DNA of 64,000 nucleotides from Geosiphon pyriformis (Eukaryota; Glomeromycota; Glomeromycetes; Archaeosporales; Geosiphonaceae): NCBI GenBank assembly GCA_016748015.1, contig JAAOMT010000602.1, positions 199,696 to 263,695 of the forward strand, read 5' to 3'. Shown piece by piece: positions 22,490 to 35,231 of this stretch (position 1 is its first letter; each line of letters starts with the position of its first letter). The notes under the pieces were generated by a model. It saw only the letters and a program-made list of their open reading frames with translations, ran no database searches and was not told where the DNA came from. The position numbers and the translations under genes were made by a program.

Positions 22490-23323
22490 GAAATTTCCCA
22501 ATTGTCAATGGAAATCATTCTTTTTATGGTAATAAAAAAATTAGAGAAGTTTCTGGAAATGATTGTAGAACACTAAACAAAATTTCTCAAATATTAAAAC
22601 ATTTAATTACTCTTCTTTATAAGTTGCCACCACCATCAAAAAACAATGACGGAACTATTATATCTGGCTTGTTGTTTGCAGGTATTATGAGAGTTTTAAT
22701 AATAGTTGACATATGATACAGTACTATTGCTTTTGGTGCTTTAGAGACTGGTAGTGCTTTAGAGGCTGGTAGTGCTTTGAAAGCTATTGCTGTGAGTATC
22801 GATTAAGTTACTCTGGATCAAACTTTGACTAACAAAATTACTTTTTTTCTGTATTGGGAAAAGGAATTAACAGACCTACAAGCAAAAATAATGGCTCAAT
22901 AGGATTTTCTGGGAACAAGTTTGTTAATGGGATATTGTTCGAGCAAATCAACTGAGAATGGAGTTCGAATTTACTTTTCTTTAGGAAAAGAAATGTGACC
23001 AGTAATAAAACTCAGAGCATGAAAATCCCAATATATACCCAATAAATACATTTTCACACCAACTTTGACATCTGTGATTAAAAAAGGGCTTCATACTAGC
23101 AATCATATTCATCATTCAACTAATATTTAGTATTAATGAGTGAAAGTTTGACTGATAATTTTAAAGATGTATTAAAAATCAACTTTTTTGGGGCAAATAA
23201 ATCCATGTTGAATGCTTTTCATAATCCAAACATAATCACACAGAATGAAGATTTGGACCTAGACTCAACATATTATGTTTTAAAAATGCCAATTATAAAT
23301 AGTAATGCACCCAACCCAAGGTA
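22490..23323 (+). pseudogene. Cargo relic A inside the pogo element
   Basis: From about 22490 one frame reads coherently for some 75 codons (YGNKKIREVSGNDCRTLNKI, then LPPPSKNNDGTIISGLLFAG) before a TGA. It continues through a small 18-bp tandem repeat encoding GALETGSALEAGSALKA and several more stops. A 62-codon frame at 23136-23324 (DNFKDVLKINFFGANKSML) follows and ends at a possible GT donor after PNPR. The sequence does not resemble pogo transposase. It is either captured host sequence or a nested element's gene. Function unknown. Confidence 0.4.
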
Positions 23324-23639
23324 AACAAAACTGTATACAATACAATATATTTCTAACTTCTTGAAGGATATTTATTAGGCTATTACATGATTAACTTGAT
23401 AAGCTTCGAAAACATGATCACTTAAAAGAGGTATTAGAGAGTTAATAATAGGTAATAGTTGTGATTTTATTAACAGATTTACATTTTTTGATGATTTGTT
23501 TCTTCACTTATTACTGGAATTGGTTTCTAAGTATCTAACAATGTTTTCTTAATTTGTCTTGCTTTAAGAAAGTCTATTCTTTTTATCCATGTAATTTCAC
23601 TGAATTTTTTTATTTCTTTGCTTAATATCTATTCATGGC

Positions 23640-24300
23640 CAATATCATGAAAAACATAATTAAAGACATTTGGATTTACAAACTGTGTCTTTCTTATCTG
23701 AATTTAAAATCGATTTGATTCAGCAATAAAGCTAGAACATGTATGAGATCTGTATATTTTACTTTTAGAATATCTGATGACATTAAAAAAGTTAGTATGC
23801 AATCTTTCAAATTTGATACAGTTATGTGCTGTAATTTTCCAATGCCATTGTGAAGGTGTAGAAGGAATCAACAATTTAAGTATTTTGTTAATTTCTTCAA
23901 GTATTGTATCATGGCCTTGATGTTGATTTGAAAATTTAGATCAAGAAATTACAATTTTTTCTTGAATTAGCTTGCAAACTTCAGACTTCAATTGTAGCCA
24001 TTGTTTTTTATCAGCAATTTCAATTAATTGGTAAATAAAATGGGGCCAAGCAGACCAAATTGGTGCAAACATTCGTCTAGTCATGAGTCTTAATGAAGAC
24101 CTATTGAAATAAACTCCAGTGCAAAAGTTAATAATTGCTTGTAAATAAAAAAAGACTTGTTCATACTTTAACCTGAACATAAAATCTGTTTCATTTTGGG
24201 TCTATTCTAAGTAACCTTCAACAGATGGATTTTCCTTAGAAACAATATATGGCCATATTAATTCAGAAGCCATTACATGCCTATATATATTACATATCGA
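23640..24300 (-). pseudogene. Cargo relic B inside the pogo element
   Basis: Reading the minus strand from about 24300, one frame stays meaningful for roughly 220 codons interrupted by four stops: SELIWPYIVSKENPSVEGYL, a 79-codon open part (24180-23941: TRRMFAPIWSAWPHFIYQLI), then KFERLHTNFFNVIRYSKSK and SFIAESNRF. The amino-acid composition is normal, unlike the AT-rich noise outside the element. I recall similar uncharacterised repeat-associated proteins in arbuscular fungi, but cannot name the family. It lies opposite to the transposase, suggesting a nested or captured second gene. Confidence 0.4.
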
Positions 24301-24776
24301 ATCTTATAACTTATAATGATCAGGACATTTTTTAAAAAACTGCAGTTGACTTTTACTTCAATATTTCTGACATTGTGCAAAGTATTTTATATTGATATTC
24401 TAATTGATATAGACATTGCTGTGTTTGGAGAACTTGACAACATAACATTGTGCTATCTTCTATGCAATTATGCAAGTATGTAAAGGATCAAATTGACAGC
24501 CTTCATTATTGATCATCAAGCAAAAAGTGTCACAGATGTATTATCGAAATTAGATTTCTTTTTACCAAGAATTTGTTATTTGCACTTAGAATCCTATAGT
24601 TGGATTAAAACCTTCATTTTTATAATTTGGCCACTTTTTATAATCTGAGACACCTCATATGACATGAGACATCTCATATGTCCGATTAGATATAAGGCAA
24701 AATGATATTTGAGACATAACAGATATATCAACACATTATAAAAGCAAAATGCAATAAAAAGTGTGTTCTTATTAAC

Positions 24777-26315
24777 ATGCCAAAAAACGTGAACCAAAAG
24801 CAAGCAGCAATCTCCTTGAAAACTAAAAAGGCTCTCTGCCAGTACAAACTAGAGCATCCTGACTACTCAGCAAATAGACTTATTGAAATATTTAATTTAA
24901 AAGTTGACCACTCTACTGTAACAAAAATACTTGTGAAATCAGACCAATGGATTGAAAAAAATGTATATGACAACTCTGGTCAATTGACAAAGGACAGAAA
25001 AGAGATGTTTCTGAAAATAAATAATGCACTGAGAGAATGGATGCTTGGAGCACTAGCTACCAACTGCATTCTTACTGGAAAAATTTTACAAACAAAAGCC
25101 TTCAAGTTTGCTGAAAAGTTTTTGAAAGAAAATAACTTTAAAGCATCAGATGGTTGGTTAGAAAAGTTCAAAAAACGTCATAATTTGCATCACATTAAGA
25201 TGCATGGCAAAGCAAACAGTGCTCTCTTGGAAATTTTACTAGAGAAATGAGAGAAACTGCATGAGATTATTAGTGAATATAATCTAAATGATGTTTACAA
25301 TGCCAATGAAACAGCATTATTCTTTAGAATGCCACCAAATGCAACTTTGGCAACAAAATCTACCTCTGGCACCAAGTGTGATAAGAGTCAAATTACCATA
25401 TTTCTTGCTTGTAATGCAATAGGCAGCATCAAGTTGCAGTCTTTAATTATCAGCAAAGCCACAAAGCCACAATGTTTTTGCAATATTAATATGAATGCAC
25501 TTCCAATCACTTATCATTACAATACAAAAGCATGGATGCGAACCGATATTTTTAGTGAATGGCTTAATTTATTAAATGAAGAAATGTGTCGCAAGAAACA
25601 AAAGATTTTGTTATTGCTTGATAATACTAGTCTCTATGGTAGAAAATCTTCTGTATTATCTAATATTATGATTAGATACTTACCATCCAATACAACATCC
25701 TATTTGCAACCATTACATGCAGGAATTATTGCATTCTTTAAGACACAATACCAAAAGTTGTTTCTTTTCCATTTTATTAATCAGTATAATGGCAAGATTC
25801 TAATATCAACAGTAATATTAAAGGATGCAGTTGACTTTCTAATTAATGTGTGATTAGTGGTAACAACAACTATAATCCAAAACTGTTGGCATCATATGGG
25901 AATTCTGAATAATAGTTAAATGCCAGCCCATATATTAGATATTGAACAAAAACTTCTACAAGAAGTACAAGTTCTTATTGAACATGTTGATATTAATAAG
26001 CTATTGACAATAAACTTTATTAATATTGACAAGTTTGAACCATTATTTATTTATGCCTCAAAAGATGAAATTGTGGATCTTATTAACAACAAGTATAGTG
26101 GAAATTCTAATGCAAATAAAAATTTAAAAAGTGAAAATGAAGATGAACTTTTGCCTTTGCTATCTACACATCAAGATAAAATTGCATTTGAAGATACATT
26201 GCACTATTGTGAAGAGCAGTATAGTAAAAAAATTGATTCAGACTTTTTTAAAACTTTAAAAACATTAATTAGTAATACTGTTCTCAAAGTTCAAGAAGAG
26301 AAAAAACAGTTGTAA
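24777..26315 (+). pseudogene. pogo/Tigger transposase, inactivated
   Basis: A single 513-codon frame broken by three in-frame stops (TGA ending at 25250, TGA at 25853, TAA at 25919). The N-terminal HTH region (KTKKALCQYKLEHPDYSANR and SDGWLEKFKKRHNLHHIKMH) is the CENP-B-type paired DNA-binding domain. The DDE core follows: VYNANETALFF in place of the usual N-A-D-E-T, LLLLDNTS with its Asp intact, and LQPLHAGIIAFFKTQY in place of P-[LM]-D-A-G. Two of three catalytic Asp are therefore lost (to Asn and His) in addition to the stops. The element is dead in cis; its ends could still be mobilised by a relative. Confidence 0.88.
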
Positions 26316-26479
26316 ATAGATAGCTTTTTTAAATAAAATATATATAATTGGTTATTATATTATACACGTAATATATAGATCATGTGATAAGATATTGATC
26401 ATTTTTTATAGTCTTATCTCTTTATAGTCACCACAAATGTGCTAATCAAAAGGTGTTATTATAAAGAAAGTTTACTGTA

Positions 26480-29400
26480 TTAAATTAAATATTTTAAATT
26501 TAAGCACAAATTATGTATTTTCTATATATAACCAGTTATTCAAGCTAATTAAAACAATATTATGTTTTTATTTTAACTAAAATACTACAATTTATATTAA
26601 AAATATATATAAAGCTTATATTAACTTTAAGCAATATCAATTATTTTAACAATATCAAACATTTTATTACATTATTTAAAAGCAAAAAATACAAATTAAT
26701 AACTATTAAAAATATAAATTCATTACAAAATACTAAATTATTCTTTTTTATAATTGTTTTATATTTAAATTTAACCAATTATATCTTATTATAGTAAATA
26801 ATACTTAAATTATAAACAAAAATAACAAGTTTATTGTTAATAACTTTGATATTATTCAAAAGCAAATAGAACTTTACTATATTAATTTTTAAAGATAATA
26901 TTTTTATATAAAACAATATATACTGTATTATTAAACATAAAGAAAAGCAGTAATTACAATATATATAATAACAAAATATATGTTCTTAATAATAAATTTT
27001 ATTAAATAACAAATAAATTCAACAAATTTTATAAGTATTAATATTTATTACATACATAAAAACATAATTCGAAAACTTAATTTTATTACAATAAAAATAC
27101 CAAACACTAAGATATTATTTATTATACAAATATTTTTAAATTACAATAAACAGATAATAATATAAAGCTTTTATAAAATAAGAATACAAACTAGTTATAG
27201 ATTTATTTATAAATTTAAAAGCCATATACAAATTAGAATACTATATCAAAAATATCTAAATCCAATTAATATTTATATTTATATTTTTATTAATAACATT
27301 ATAACTAAATTCAACTTTTCAATAAACACAGCAAATAGTTTTAAAAATATTACAAATACTAAGCATTTTTAAAACTATTACTTTATTAGTCTTAATATAT
27401 ATTTTTTAAACATTAATTAAAAATAACTAAACTAAATAAAAAGTAAAATCAATAAGTATATCTGTTTTTATATTATTTAAAACATATAATTAATTTTTGA
27501 CTTTAAATTATATAATATTAAAATTTCTATTTTTGATAATGTTTAATAAGTAATGTTTTTCAAGTTAACAATAATTGTAAAAATTTGACAAAACAAAATT
27601 TAATTCAAATGAGTAAACATTTAAAACAGTTTGATTATTTTAGTTTATTACATTAATATTAAACATAAAAGCATATTTTAAAACCAATATAATTGTTTAT
27701 AATTTGAAAAAATACAGTTGTATTACAAATTATTTTTGGTGCATTTAAATTTTTTAAAGAATTATTTATATAAATATTAATAATATCTAAATTTACTTTT
27801 TGTAAACTTTTTTTTATTATAATAAAATCATAAAAAAATTTAATGTTAAAAAGCTAAAAAATACAAAACATTATTAAAATTATGTTATAAAAAACCTTAT
27901 TACTTAAAAAAATTTAAATATTTTTTTAAACTATATAGAAACAGAATCTCTAAAATCCAATTTTTTTCAATAATAAAAACTTTTTTAATTAAAAATTACA
28001 TCTTTTTTAATTAATAATTGTTCAATAAAAGCTATTTTAAATCTTTTTAATAAATAAATTACATTACAAAAAACTATATTTTTTAAAGCAATAAACAATA
28101 GAATATTACTAATAAAATAAAATACAATGAGTAAATTGTTCTCAAAAGAAATAATATAATTCAAAAATATTGTTATAATTTTTGCCAAAAAATTGTTTAC
28201 AGAACTGATTCTTAATTTTACAAAAAATCACAAAGATAATTAAATAACTAATTTAATATTTACAAATATAAAGATCTATAATTAAAAACATTTTTTGTAT
28301 TTGAAAAGTTTACTATTAAACCTATTTTTACTTTTATTTGTATTTGTTTAAAAGATTTTAAATTATACAAAGAAAAATAATAAACTGTTTCATTTGAAAA
28401 GTTTTTTGGCAAATCAGTTTTTGTTTTGAAATTTTTTTTAATTAAAGCATTTTACTTATCATATATATTTTTTAAAACAAAATTAAACTAAGTTTTATAA
28501 TTAACAATCAGTTATTATATAGTTAACACCAAATAATAAATTTTTTTTTGTTATAAATATTAATAACTTATTAACAAACAAAAAAACATTTTCTATTTTT
28601 GATTTAATAAAAATAGCTATAGTTTTTTTAATATTTATTAAAATATTATTGATTATAAAAAATTTACTTATAATATTCAAAATATATTAACTAAAAACTT
28701 AATTATTTCTTACTTAAATTATATTATTAACAAAAGTTCTAATAGCTAAATAAGAAATTAATCCAGTCTAATTTTTTATTCTGTTAGTTTTAACAATAAA
28801 TTTAATATTAATTTAATAATTACACAAGACTTTTTTTTAATTTAGATTATTATTTATTCTGTATTTATCTGTTAGCTTATAATTTATTATAATTTTATTG
28901 ATTTTATTATTATAGATACTACTAAAAAACTTTATAAACTTTTTACACATTTTTATTTTGATTAAACTGTTTTTTAATAGTGTTAATTAACAAAATTATA
29001 GGTTTGTTGTATATTTTGCAAAACCAAAACTCATAATTCTTTTTTAATATATTTTTTACTATTAAATTTACTGTAAAAATTAAAATTGAATTAAAATTTT
29101 TTTTAAAACAAAAATATTATTATTAAAAAAAACATTAAACTTATTATAAACCAAAAATTTTTATTAAAAAAATCTTAAAAAGAATTTTTTAAGCAGTTTT
29201 AATTAAGACAATTAGTTTAATATTAGTTAAAATCTTATTTTATTTATAAAGCTTAAATATTATAAACATTTAAATTTCTTTTAAAGTTAAAAAACTGATT
29301 TATATAATAAAAAATTTAACAAAACCAAAAGTATTTTTAAAATAGACTTATTATAATACTTCTAAAATTTATTAGTAATATTAAATAAATCAATAGTTTT

Positions 29401-32400
29401 TTATTTGGCAAATTTTAATTATGTTGAATATTTCATCATATTTATTGTATATGTTATTATTAAAAACAAATACTAATAACTTTATAAATTAAAAATACTG
29501 TTTAAAACTTTTTTTTGTCTAATTTTTTATAATTTTATTTATTTTTAACTTAATTTTACCAAAATTCAGAATTAATTTATCTTTTATAATCAAATAATAC
29601 AAAATTATTTTGTAAAATAGATATTTTAATATATTTTTAATAGTATGATTCTTATTTATAACAAAATTTTTTATTTGCTTAATAATAATAATAATACTTT
29701 TTAACATTTTTATTTTATAAAATTTAATAAACTTGAATATATAATACTTATTAAAAACAAAAAATTTATTAAAGTATATTATAATAGTAATTAACAAAGC
29801 ATTTTTACAATAGTTCTACTTTGAATTATTAGTATTTTTAATGTTAAACTTTTAATAATTTTTATTAATCTACATTTTAAGCAAGTTTAATTATATATTT
29901 AATAAATTATTCAAATTTATCACAACAAAAACAGTTTAATAATTAATATTAAAGAAATTACTAACTTTTAAAACTGTATAATTAATTATAGTATTAATAA
30001 AATTTACGGAAACAAATATATAATAAATTGTTTTTTACTTTTTTTATATAGTAATTTTAGTTATTAAGTTTTTTATTAAAGAATTAATAATATTTGAATT
30101 TAAATATTTTTTAAAATTAACATATCTTCAAAATTAATTTTTATTGAAATTATTTAAAACTATAAACAAAAACTTATTTATAGTTTTTATAATTAAAAAA
30201 TTGATCTTTTTAGTTTAAACCAAATATATAGTCAAAACAACACCAGTATAAAGTTCCAAAATTATAACAGAAAGTTTGTTCTTAAAAAACAATTTAATTA
30301 ATAAAAACCAGTTAGCAATCTTAAAAATTTTACATATATATTTAACCAAATTCTTGTTTATAATAACTATAATACCAAAATCTAAATGTTTAATATTTAT
30401 ACTTAAGATATGAACTCAAATATTATTAAATTTATTTTTAATTCAAGACTAAATTTTACTTTTTAACTTTATTTTTATAATAACTAAAACAGAATTGTTT
30501 ATTTTTTATATTTTTTTATAATATTTTTTTTATATTATATATTGTAATTTTTTAAACCAAATAATTTATTAAATAAAAGAAAATAAAGATAAACCAAAAC
30601 CAAAAACAAAAAAATTTAACTTAATTAAAACTAAAATAATAGAATTTTTTTATGTCAATATATTTGTTTCTAAACAGCCAATTTTAGTTACAAATATTTT
30701 TAAACTATTAATATCTAAAAAATAAATTTAATATTATAACTAAGTTAAATTAAAAGAACTAATATCAATTTATTTATAATTATGTTTAACAAAATAAAAA
30801 AAATAACAATTAAAAAAGCATTTAATTTGTGAAAAATAGCAAATACTTGATTAACTAATAGTTTTAAAGAATATTTTAATATATTCAAATAATTTTTTAT
30901 TGAAGAAACATAAAAAAAATTAACATTAAACATAAAATAATTATTTAATAATACAAAAAAGATAAAGTCATCAATAATTAAAGTCTATATTTAATTATTA
31001 AAAGCAATTGAACAAAGAATTAAAGCTGTTTTTTAACATAAATAAAAACCAATTTAATTTTAATAGTATTTAAAAAAAACTCTTTTTATACAATATTTAA
31101 TTTATAATTACAGCAAAATTATAACTAAAAAAAGTATAACCAAAATTACTGTAAACTAAACAGACTGCTAAATTTAATTAAAATTAGTAAAAAAACCATT
31201 TTTTATAATTAAAATAGTAACTAAAGCTTTTAACAAATTATTTTTAATATTAAAATAAATAATAACATATTTAATACAAACATATATAATAGAATTGTAT
31301 TTAATAATATAATTTTATAAGTCATAAATATTTATTTTTATAAATAAAATATAAAATAAAGCCTTATAAAAATTTTTAAAGTTTTATGTTAACTTGTTAT
31401 TATTAATTTTAACTATTTTTATAACATTTTTTTTGATTAAAATTAACTATTTAAAACAAAAAAATTAGCTTAATTTAATTTAATAAAATTTAATACAGTT
31501 TTTTATTACAGTTTAATTAATTATATTTAATTAACATAATATGTATAGTTTTTATTAATATACTTATAAAAATTTTTTTATAATTACAACTTAATTTAAA
31601 CAAATATTTGGTTTTTTTAGATTAGTATTTATTATAATATTATAATTATTAATTAATTCAGCCATATACAACATATTTGATTATAAAGTAAAGATTACAC
31701 AAATAATTTAATTAAATCTTAAGAAAGTAAAATTTTTTTTAAAATTATTTACACATAAAAACAATTTTCTAACAACTTTCAATTTTTTTGAAAAAACTTC
31801 TATTGACAAATAAGAAATTAATATTTAAAACAAACAATTTTTTGGCAGAAACATTAACTAAATTCTTAAAAAAAGAAGAAAAAAAAATAAAATTATTTTT
31901 AATATTAATATTAGTAAAATTAACTCTTTTAAGAAGTTTTTTTAATATATACTTCATTATTATTTTTCAGTTTTTTTTTAGAATTATATTAATATTCTTG
32001 CTATTTGAATTGTTATTACTATTGAATTAAAAGTTAGTTTTTTTATTAGATACTTTTCTTTTATGTTTACATTTTTAGTTTTTGTAATATTATCAATATT
32101 TAAACTAAATTATTAGCACCAACTTTAAGTTTTTCCGAAACTCTATTTTTGTACTTTTTTTAAATGTCAATACTGATAAAATTGAACTTAAACTGAATTT
32201 TTTTTACTTTTTTCATAATTAAATTGCTAATATTACCAGTAGTTTTAAAGTCAAAGAAAAAAATTTGAAAAAATTTGATTGAATAATAAAAATAGAAAAA
32301 ACCAAAGAAAATATCTTTTAAAATTATTGCTCTTTAAGGAATTAAAAATGAACAAAAAAAAGTTTTTAATTAAAATTAAATTTTTATATATATTAAATAC

Positions 32401-32819
32401 TAATCTGTTAAAAATAAAAAAATATTATAACAAAAATATTGGCAATTAGAATTTTTTTTGCATTAAATAAATTTAAAAAGTTTTTTATTTTTTTAAAAAT
32501 TGAAAAAATTATTAAATCTGCATTTATTTTTAAAAAAACATAAATCAAACTATAATATTAACCAGTAAAAAAAAGATTTAAGTAAATAGCAATTTTAAAA
32601 AACAAAAAATTTGTTTAAATTAAGCTGTAATAATTGAAAAAATTTATATAGATACATCTAAAAAAGCAATCATCTTAGTCTTATCTAAGTTTAAAACAGT
32701 AATATCAATTTAATTACGACTTATTAAACTATAACAAAAAGCTATAGTAGAATTGATTAAATTGGTCAGACTAATTTGTTAATATTCAAATAATTAATTT
32801 TAATTAAAAAAATTCTGTA
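26480..32819. other. Extreme AT-rich, CpG-poor island
   Basis: More than six kilobases of almost pure A/T with scattered single C and G and only a handful of CG dinucleotides (for example near 27066, 30005, 32135 and 32714). Open frames here (29797-29519, 30933-30745, 31957-31769 and their opposites) encode only Lys/Asn/Ile/Phe/Leu strings and are not genes. The block lies between two dead transposons and looks like old repeat DNA eroded by C-to-T change, but no parent element can be recognised. Confidence 0.7.
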
Positions 32820-33113
32820 TACAGTCAAATCTAAAATAACCCATACTGAGATAATTCATAATCTGTGATAAACCATAGCATTTTGAATCTACCAATTTGG
32901 TAGTTAAAAAATTCTTATGTTTATGACCCATATCTGTAATACTCAATAATCCATAACTTTTTACTGTCAGTATAAATTATCTCAAGTGCTGGATTTAGTT
33001 TAAATTTTGCTAATTCTGGTAAAATTGCAGTAAAGCAAACCAATATTTCCATGACTAAAAATGCTATATGATAATGTAACATCACTTATTCAACAAAATA
33101 ATTATTAATCATT

Positions 33114-33397
33114 TAAGTAATCAAGTCGGAGTTTTGAATTGTTCCAAGTTCTAAATTATCATCAATTGTATGAGTAATCAAGTCAGAGTTTTGAATTGTT
33201 CCAAGTTTAAATTATTACTAATCTTGTGAGTAATCAAGTCGGAATTTCAAATTGTCTCAAGTTCTAAATTATTATCGATTGTATAAGTAATCAAGTCAGA
33301 GTTCTAAATTATTATTGATTGTGTGAGTAATTAAATCAGAGTTTCGAATTGTTCTAAGTTTTAAATTATTATTAATTGTGTGAGTAATCAAGTCGGA
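33114..33397. repeat. 57-bp tandem repeat (about 5 units)
   Basis: Units begin GAGTAATCAAGTCGGAGTTT or close variants at 33114, 33171, 33227, 33284, 33324 and 33381. Four are about 57 bp, one is shortened to about 40 bp and the last is partial. The array ends directly upstream of the transposase start, so it occupies the promoter region of the element. Units are direct and contiguous with no spacers, so this is a minisatellite and not a CRISPR array. Confidence 0.85.
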
Positions 33398-33451
33398 TTT
33401 TTGGATCAGCCCTATCCTAATTGTACTTTTCTTTTGCCTTTTGATTCTACC

Positions 33452-35078
33452 ATGTCTAATAACAAAAAGCATGCTATTTTTTCAGCTTGCATTCCACAAA
33501 GTCGTGAGAATGCTACACTTCATAATAAGCTTATGGTGCTTAATTGGTATTATACAAATGATAAAAACCAATCAAAAACTGCAAGACACTTTAAAGAAAA
33601 CAGTTTTTCATACATAAAATAGCCTCTAGTTTTGGCTTGGGTCAAAGATAAACCAAATCTTCATGCACAAGCAAATACAATGCATGACTTGACTAACAAG
33701 CATATATACACAATATGTAATCTTGACTTTGATAAAGCACTTGTTATTTTTGTTCAAGAGGCAAAATTATGTAGAATAATACTTACTGGAAATATAATTT
33801 GAGCTGCTGGCATAAAATTCTATAATTAATTAGATATTCCAGAAAATGAGTGCCAAAAACTATTTAATAGCTGGCTTGAAAGCTTTAAAGACCGTATTAA
33901 GTTACATTTACTTTACTTTTATGGTAATGCATCATCAGTCAATGTTGAGCATATTAAAAATAAATGAGTACATATAATGACACTTTTTACTGATTGGAAG
34001 TTATGTGATATTTTTAACATGAATGAAACTGCACTATTTTATGTCATATTACCAAATTAAAATCTTACTACAATACTACATCATGGCACCAAACAATTAA
34101 AAGTATGATTGATACTTGCTTTTACGACCAATGTTAATAAAACTGAGCCTTTGCCACCACTTATTATTGATTATGCTAAACATTTATGCTGTTTTCAAAA
34201 AAAACAGGAGAGCAACTTGGTTTCTAATATTATTCAAACACTTATACTTGGATGACTGGTAATATTTTTCGACAGTAATTTGTTAATTGAGACTATTAAC
34301 TGTGTAAAAAAAAACTAAATCATATTGTTGTTAGTAAACAATTTTGGTCACAACTATAATATGAGATCTATTACAAATATTCATGTAGAATGGTTTGCAT
34401 CTAACTTGACAGCACATATTTAACTTATAAATACTGAAATTATTTATTGCTTTAAGACACATTACTGTTGCTACTTTTTTTGCCATGCATTGGATCTTTT
34501 TAATAATAGTGCTGATAATATTTATGCAATTAACCAACTTCAAGCAATGTGTCTAATTTATAGAACATAAGAGAATGTTTTAAATGAAACAATCACTTAT
34601 TGCTGGTACAAAGTTGGCATTCTTCTAATAAATACAAATGACAACTTTTAGAATGAAACTACAAACTTAGAAATAATAGCTAATTATAATTAAGAGATAG
34701 TATTAGGATTGCTACAAAGAGTTTAATTGTATATAGCCAAATCGTACATATTTATCAATTAAAGAGTTGGTAAATCTATCTGAGAAAAATGATACAATTA
34801 TTTTAAAATATCTGGATGATGATAAGACAAATTATATTATAACAAATTATGAAACAAAACATGATAGCTCTAATGAAAAACAAGAGGTACAAAAAGTAAT
34901 GACTATTAAGGATACATTAACTGCTATAACAAATCTTAAACAGTTTATGGAGCTTGAAAATAGCAAGAAATTTTATGATACAGTTAATAAGCTTGCTCAT
35001 GTTAAATGTATAATTTATAAAAGAATGCAAAATGAACAAAAGCAAACAACTCTTATTAATTTCTTTAATATTGCATAA
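33452..35078 (+). pseudogene. pogo/Tigger transposase, heavily decayed
   Basis: The N-terminus (SRENATLHNKLMVLNWYYTN, SKTARHF) is a CENP-B/pogo HTH. After a stop at 33622 the alignable blocks continue with many stops: CQKLFNSWLESFKDRIKLH, FNMNETALFYV in place of N-A-D-E-T, LLLVNNFGHN in place of the L-L-D-N block, and INTEIIYCFKTHYCC at the P-M-D-A-G site. All three catalytic Asp are lost, two as Asp-to-Asn. The last 103 codons (34767-35078) remain open and form the acidic C-terminal tail. Clearly non-functional and older than the copy at 24777. Confidence 0.8.
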
Positions 35079-35231
35079 GCTAATTAAAGATTTTTATAAG
35101 AATATGCAAATAAATTTATTTTTTAATATATGGATACTATATATACTTAAATCTAAGAAAACTCATAATTTGTAATAACTTATAGCAATTTGTATTCACC
35201 AAGAATATGGATTATCTCAAGTTTGACTGTA

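Larger units (their letters stand above)
22228..26477. mobile_element. pogo/Tigger-type DNA transposon with extra coding relics (4,250 bp)
   Basis: Both ends carry related inverted repeats: left CAGTGAACTCTCTCTATAGT and right (reverse complement) CAGTAAACTTTCTTTATAAT, each flanked by a TA target duplication (22226-22227 and 26478-26479). Sub-terminal copies of a TTATAGTCA-like motif recur about six times in the first 220 bp and again near the right end, as expected of transposase binding sites. The CAGT termini, TA duplication and CENP-B/DDE transposase place it in the Tc1/mariner pogo-Tigger group. At 4.25 kb it is longer than a one-gene element needs, because the left 2.5 kb holds unrelated coding relics on both strands. 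Confidence 0.88.
32822..35229. mobile_element. Second pogo/Tigger-type element (2,408 bp)
   Basis: The left end CAGTCAAATCTAAAATAACC and the reverse-complemented right end CAGTCAAACTTGAGATAATC form imperfect inverted repeats, flanked by TA on both sides (32820-32821 and 35230-35231). Related ATAA-CCATA words recur just inside each end. The interior holds a 57-bp tandem repeat and a heavily damaged transposase gene. The terminal repeats differ from those of the element at 22228, so this is a separate family of the same superfamily. Confidence 0.85.

Noticed and set aside
29519-29797. Minus-strand frame of 92 codons and similar frames at 30745, 31769, 31788, 35529 and 35668
   Set aside because: Encode only Ile/Lys/Asn/Phe/Leu strings in A/T-only DNA; chance openness where stops such as TGA and TAG are rare.
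33114-33397. Repeat array considered as CRISPR-like
   Set aside because: Units are contiguous with no unique spacers and lie inside a eukaryotic DNA transposon; it is a minisatellite.
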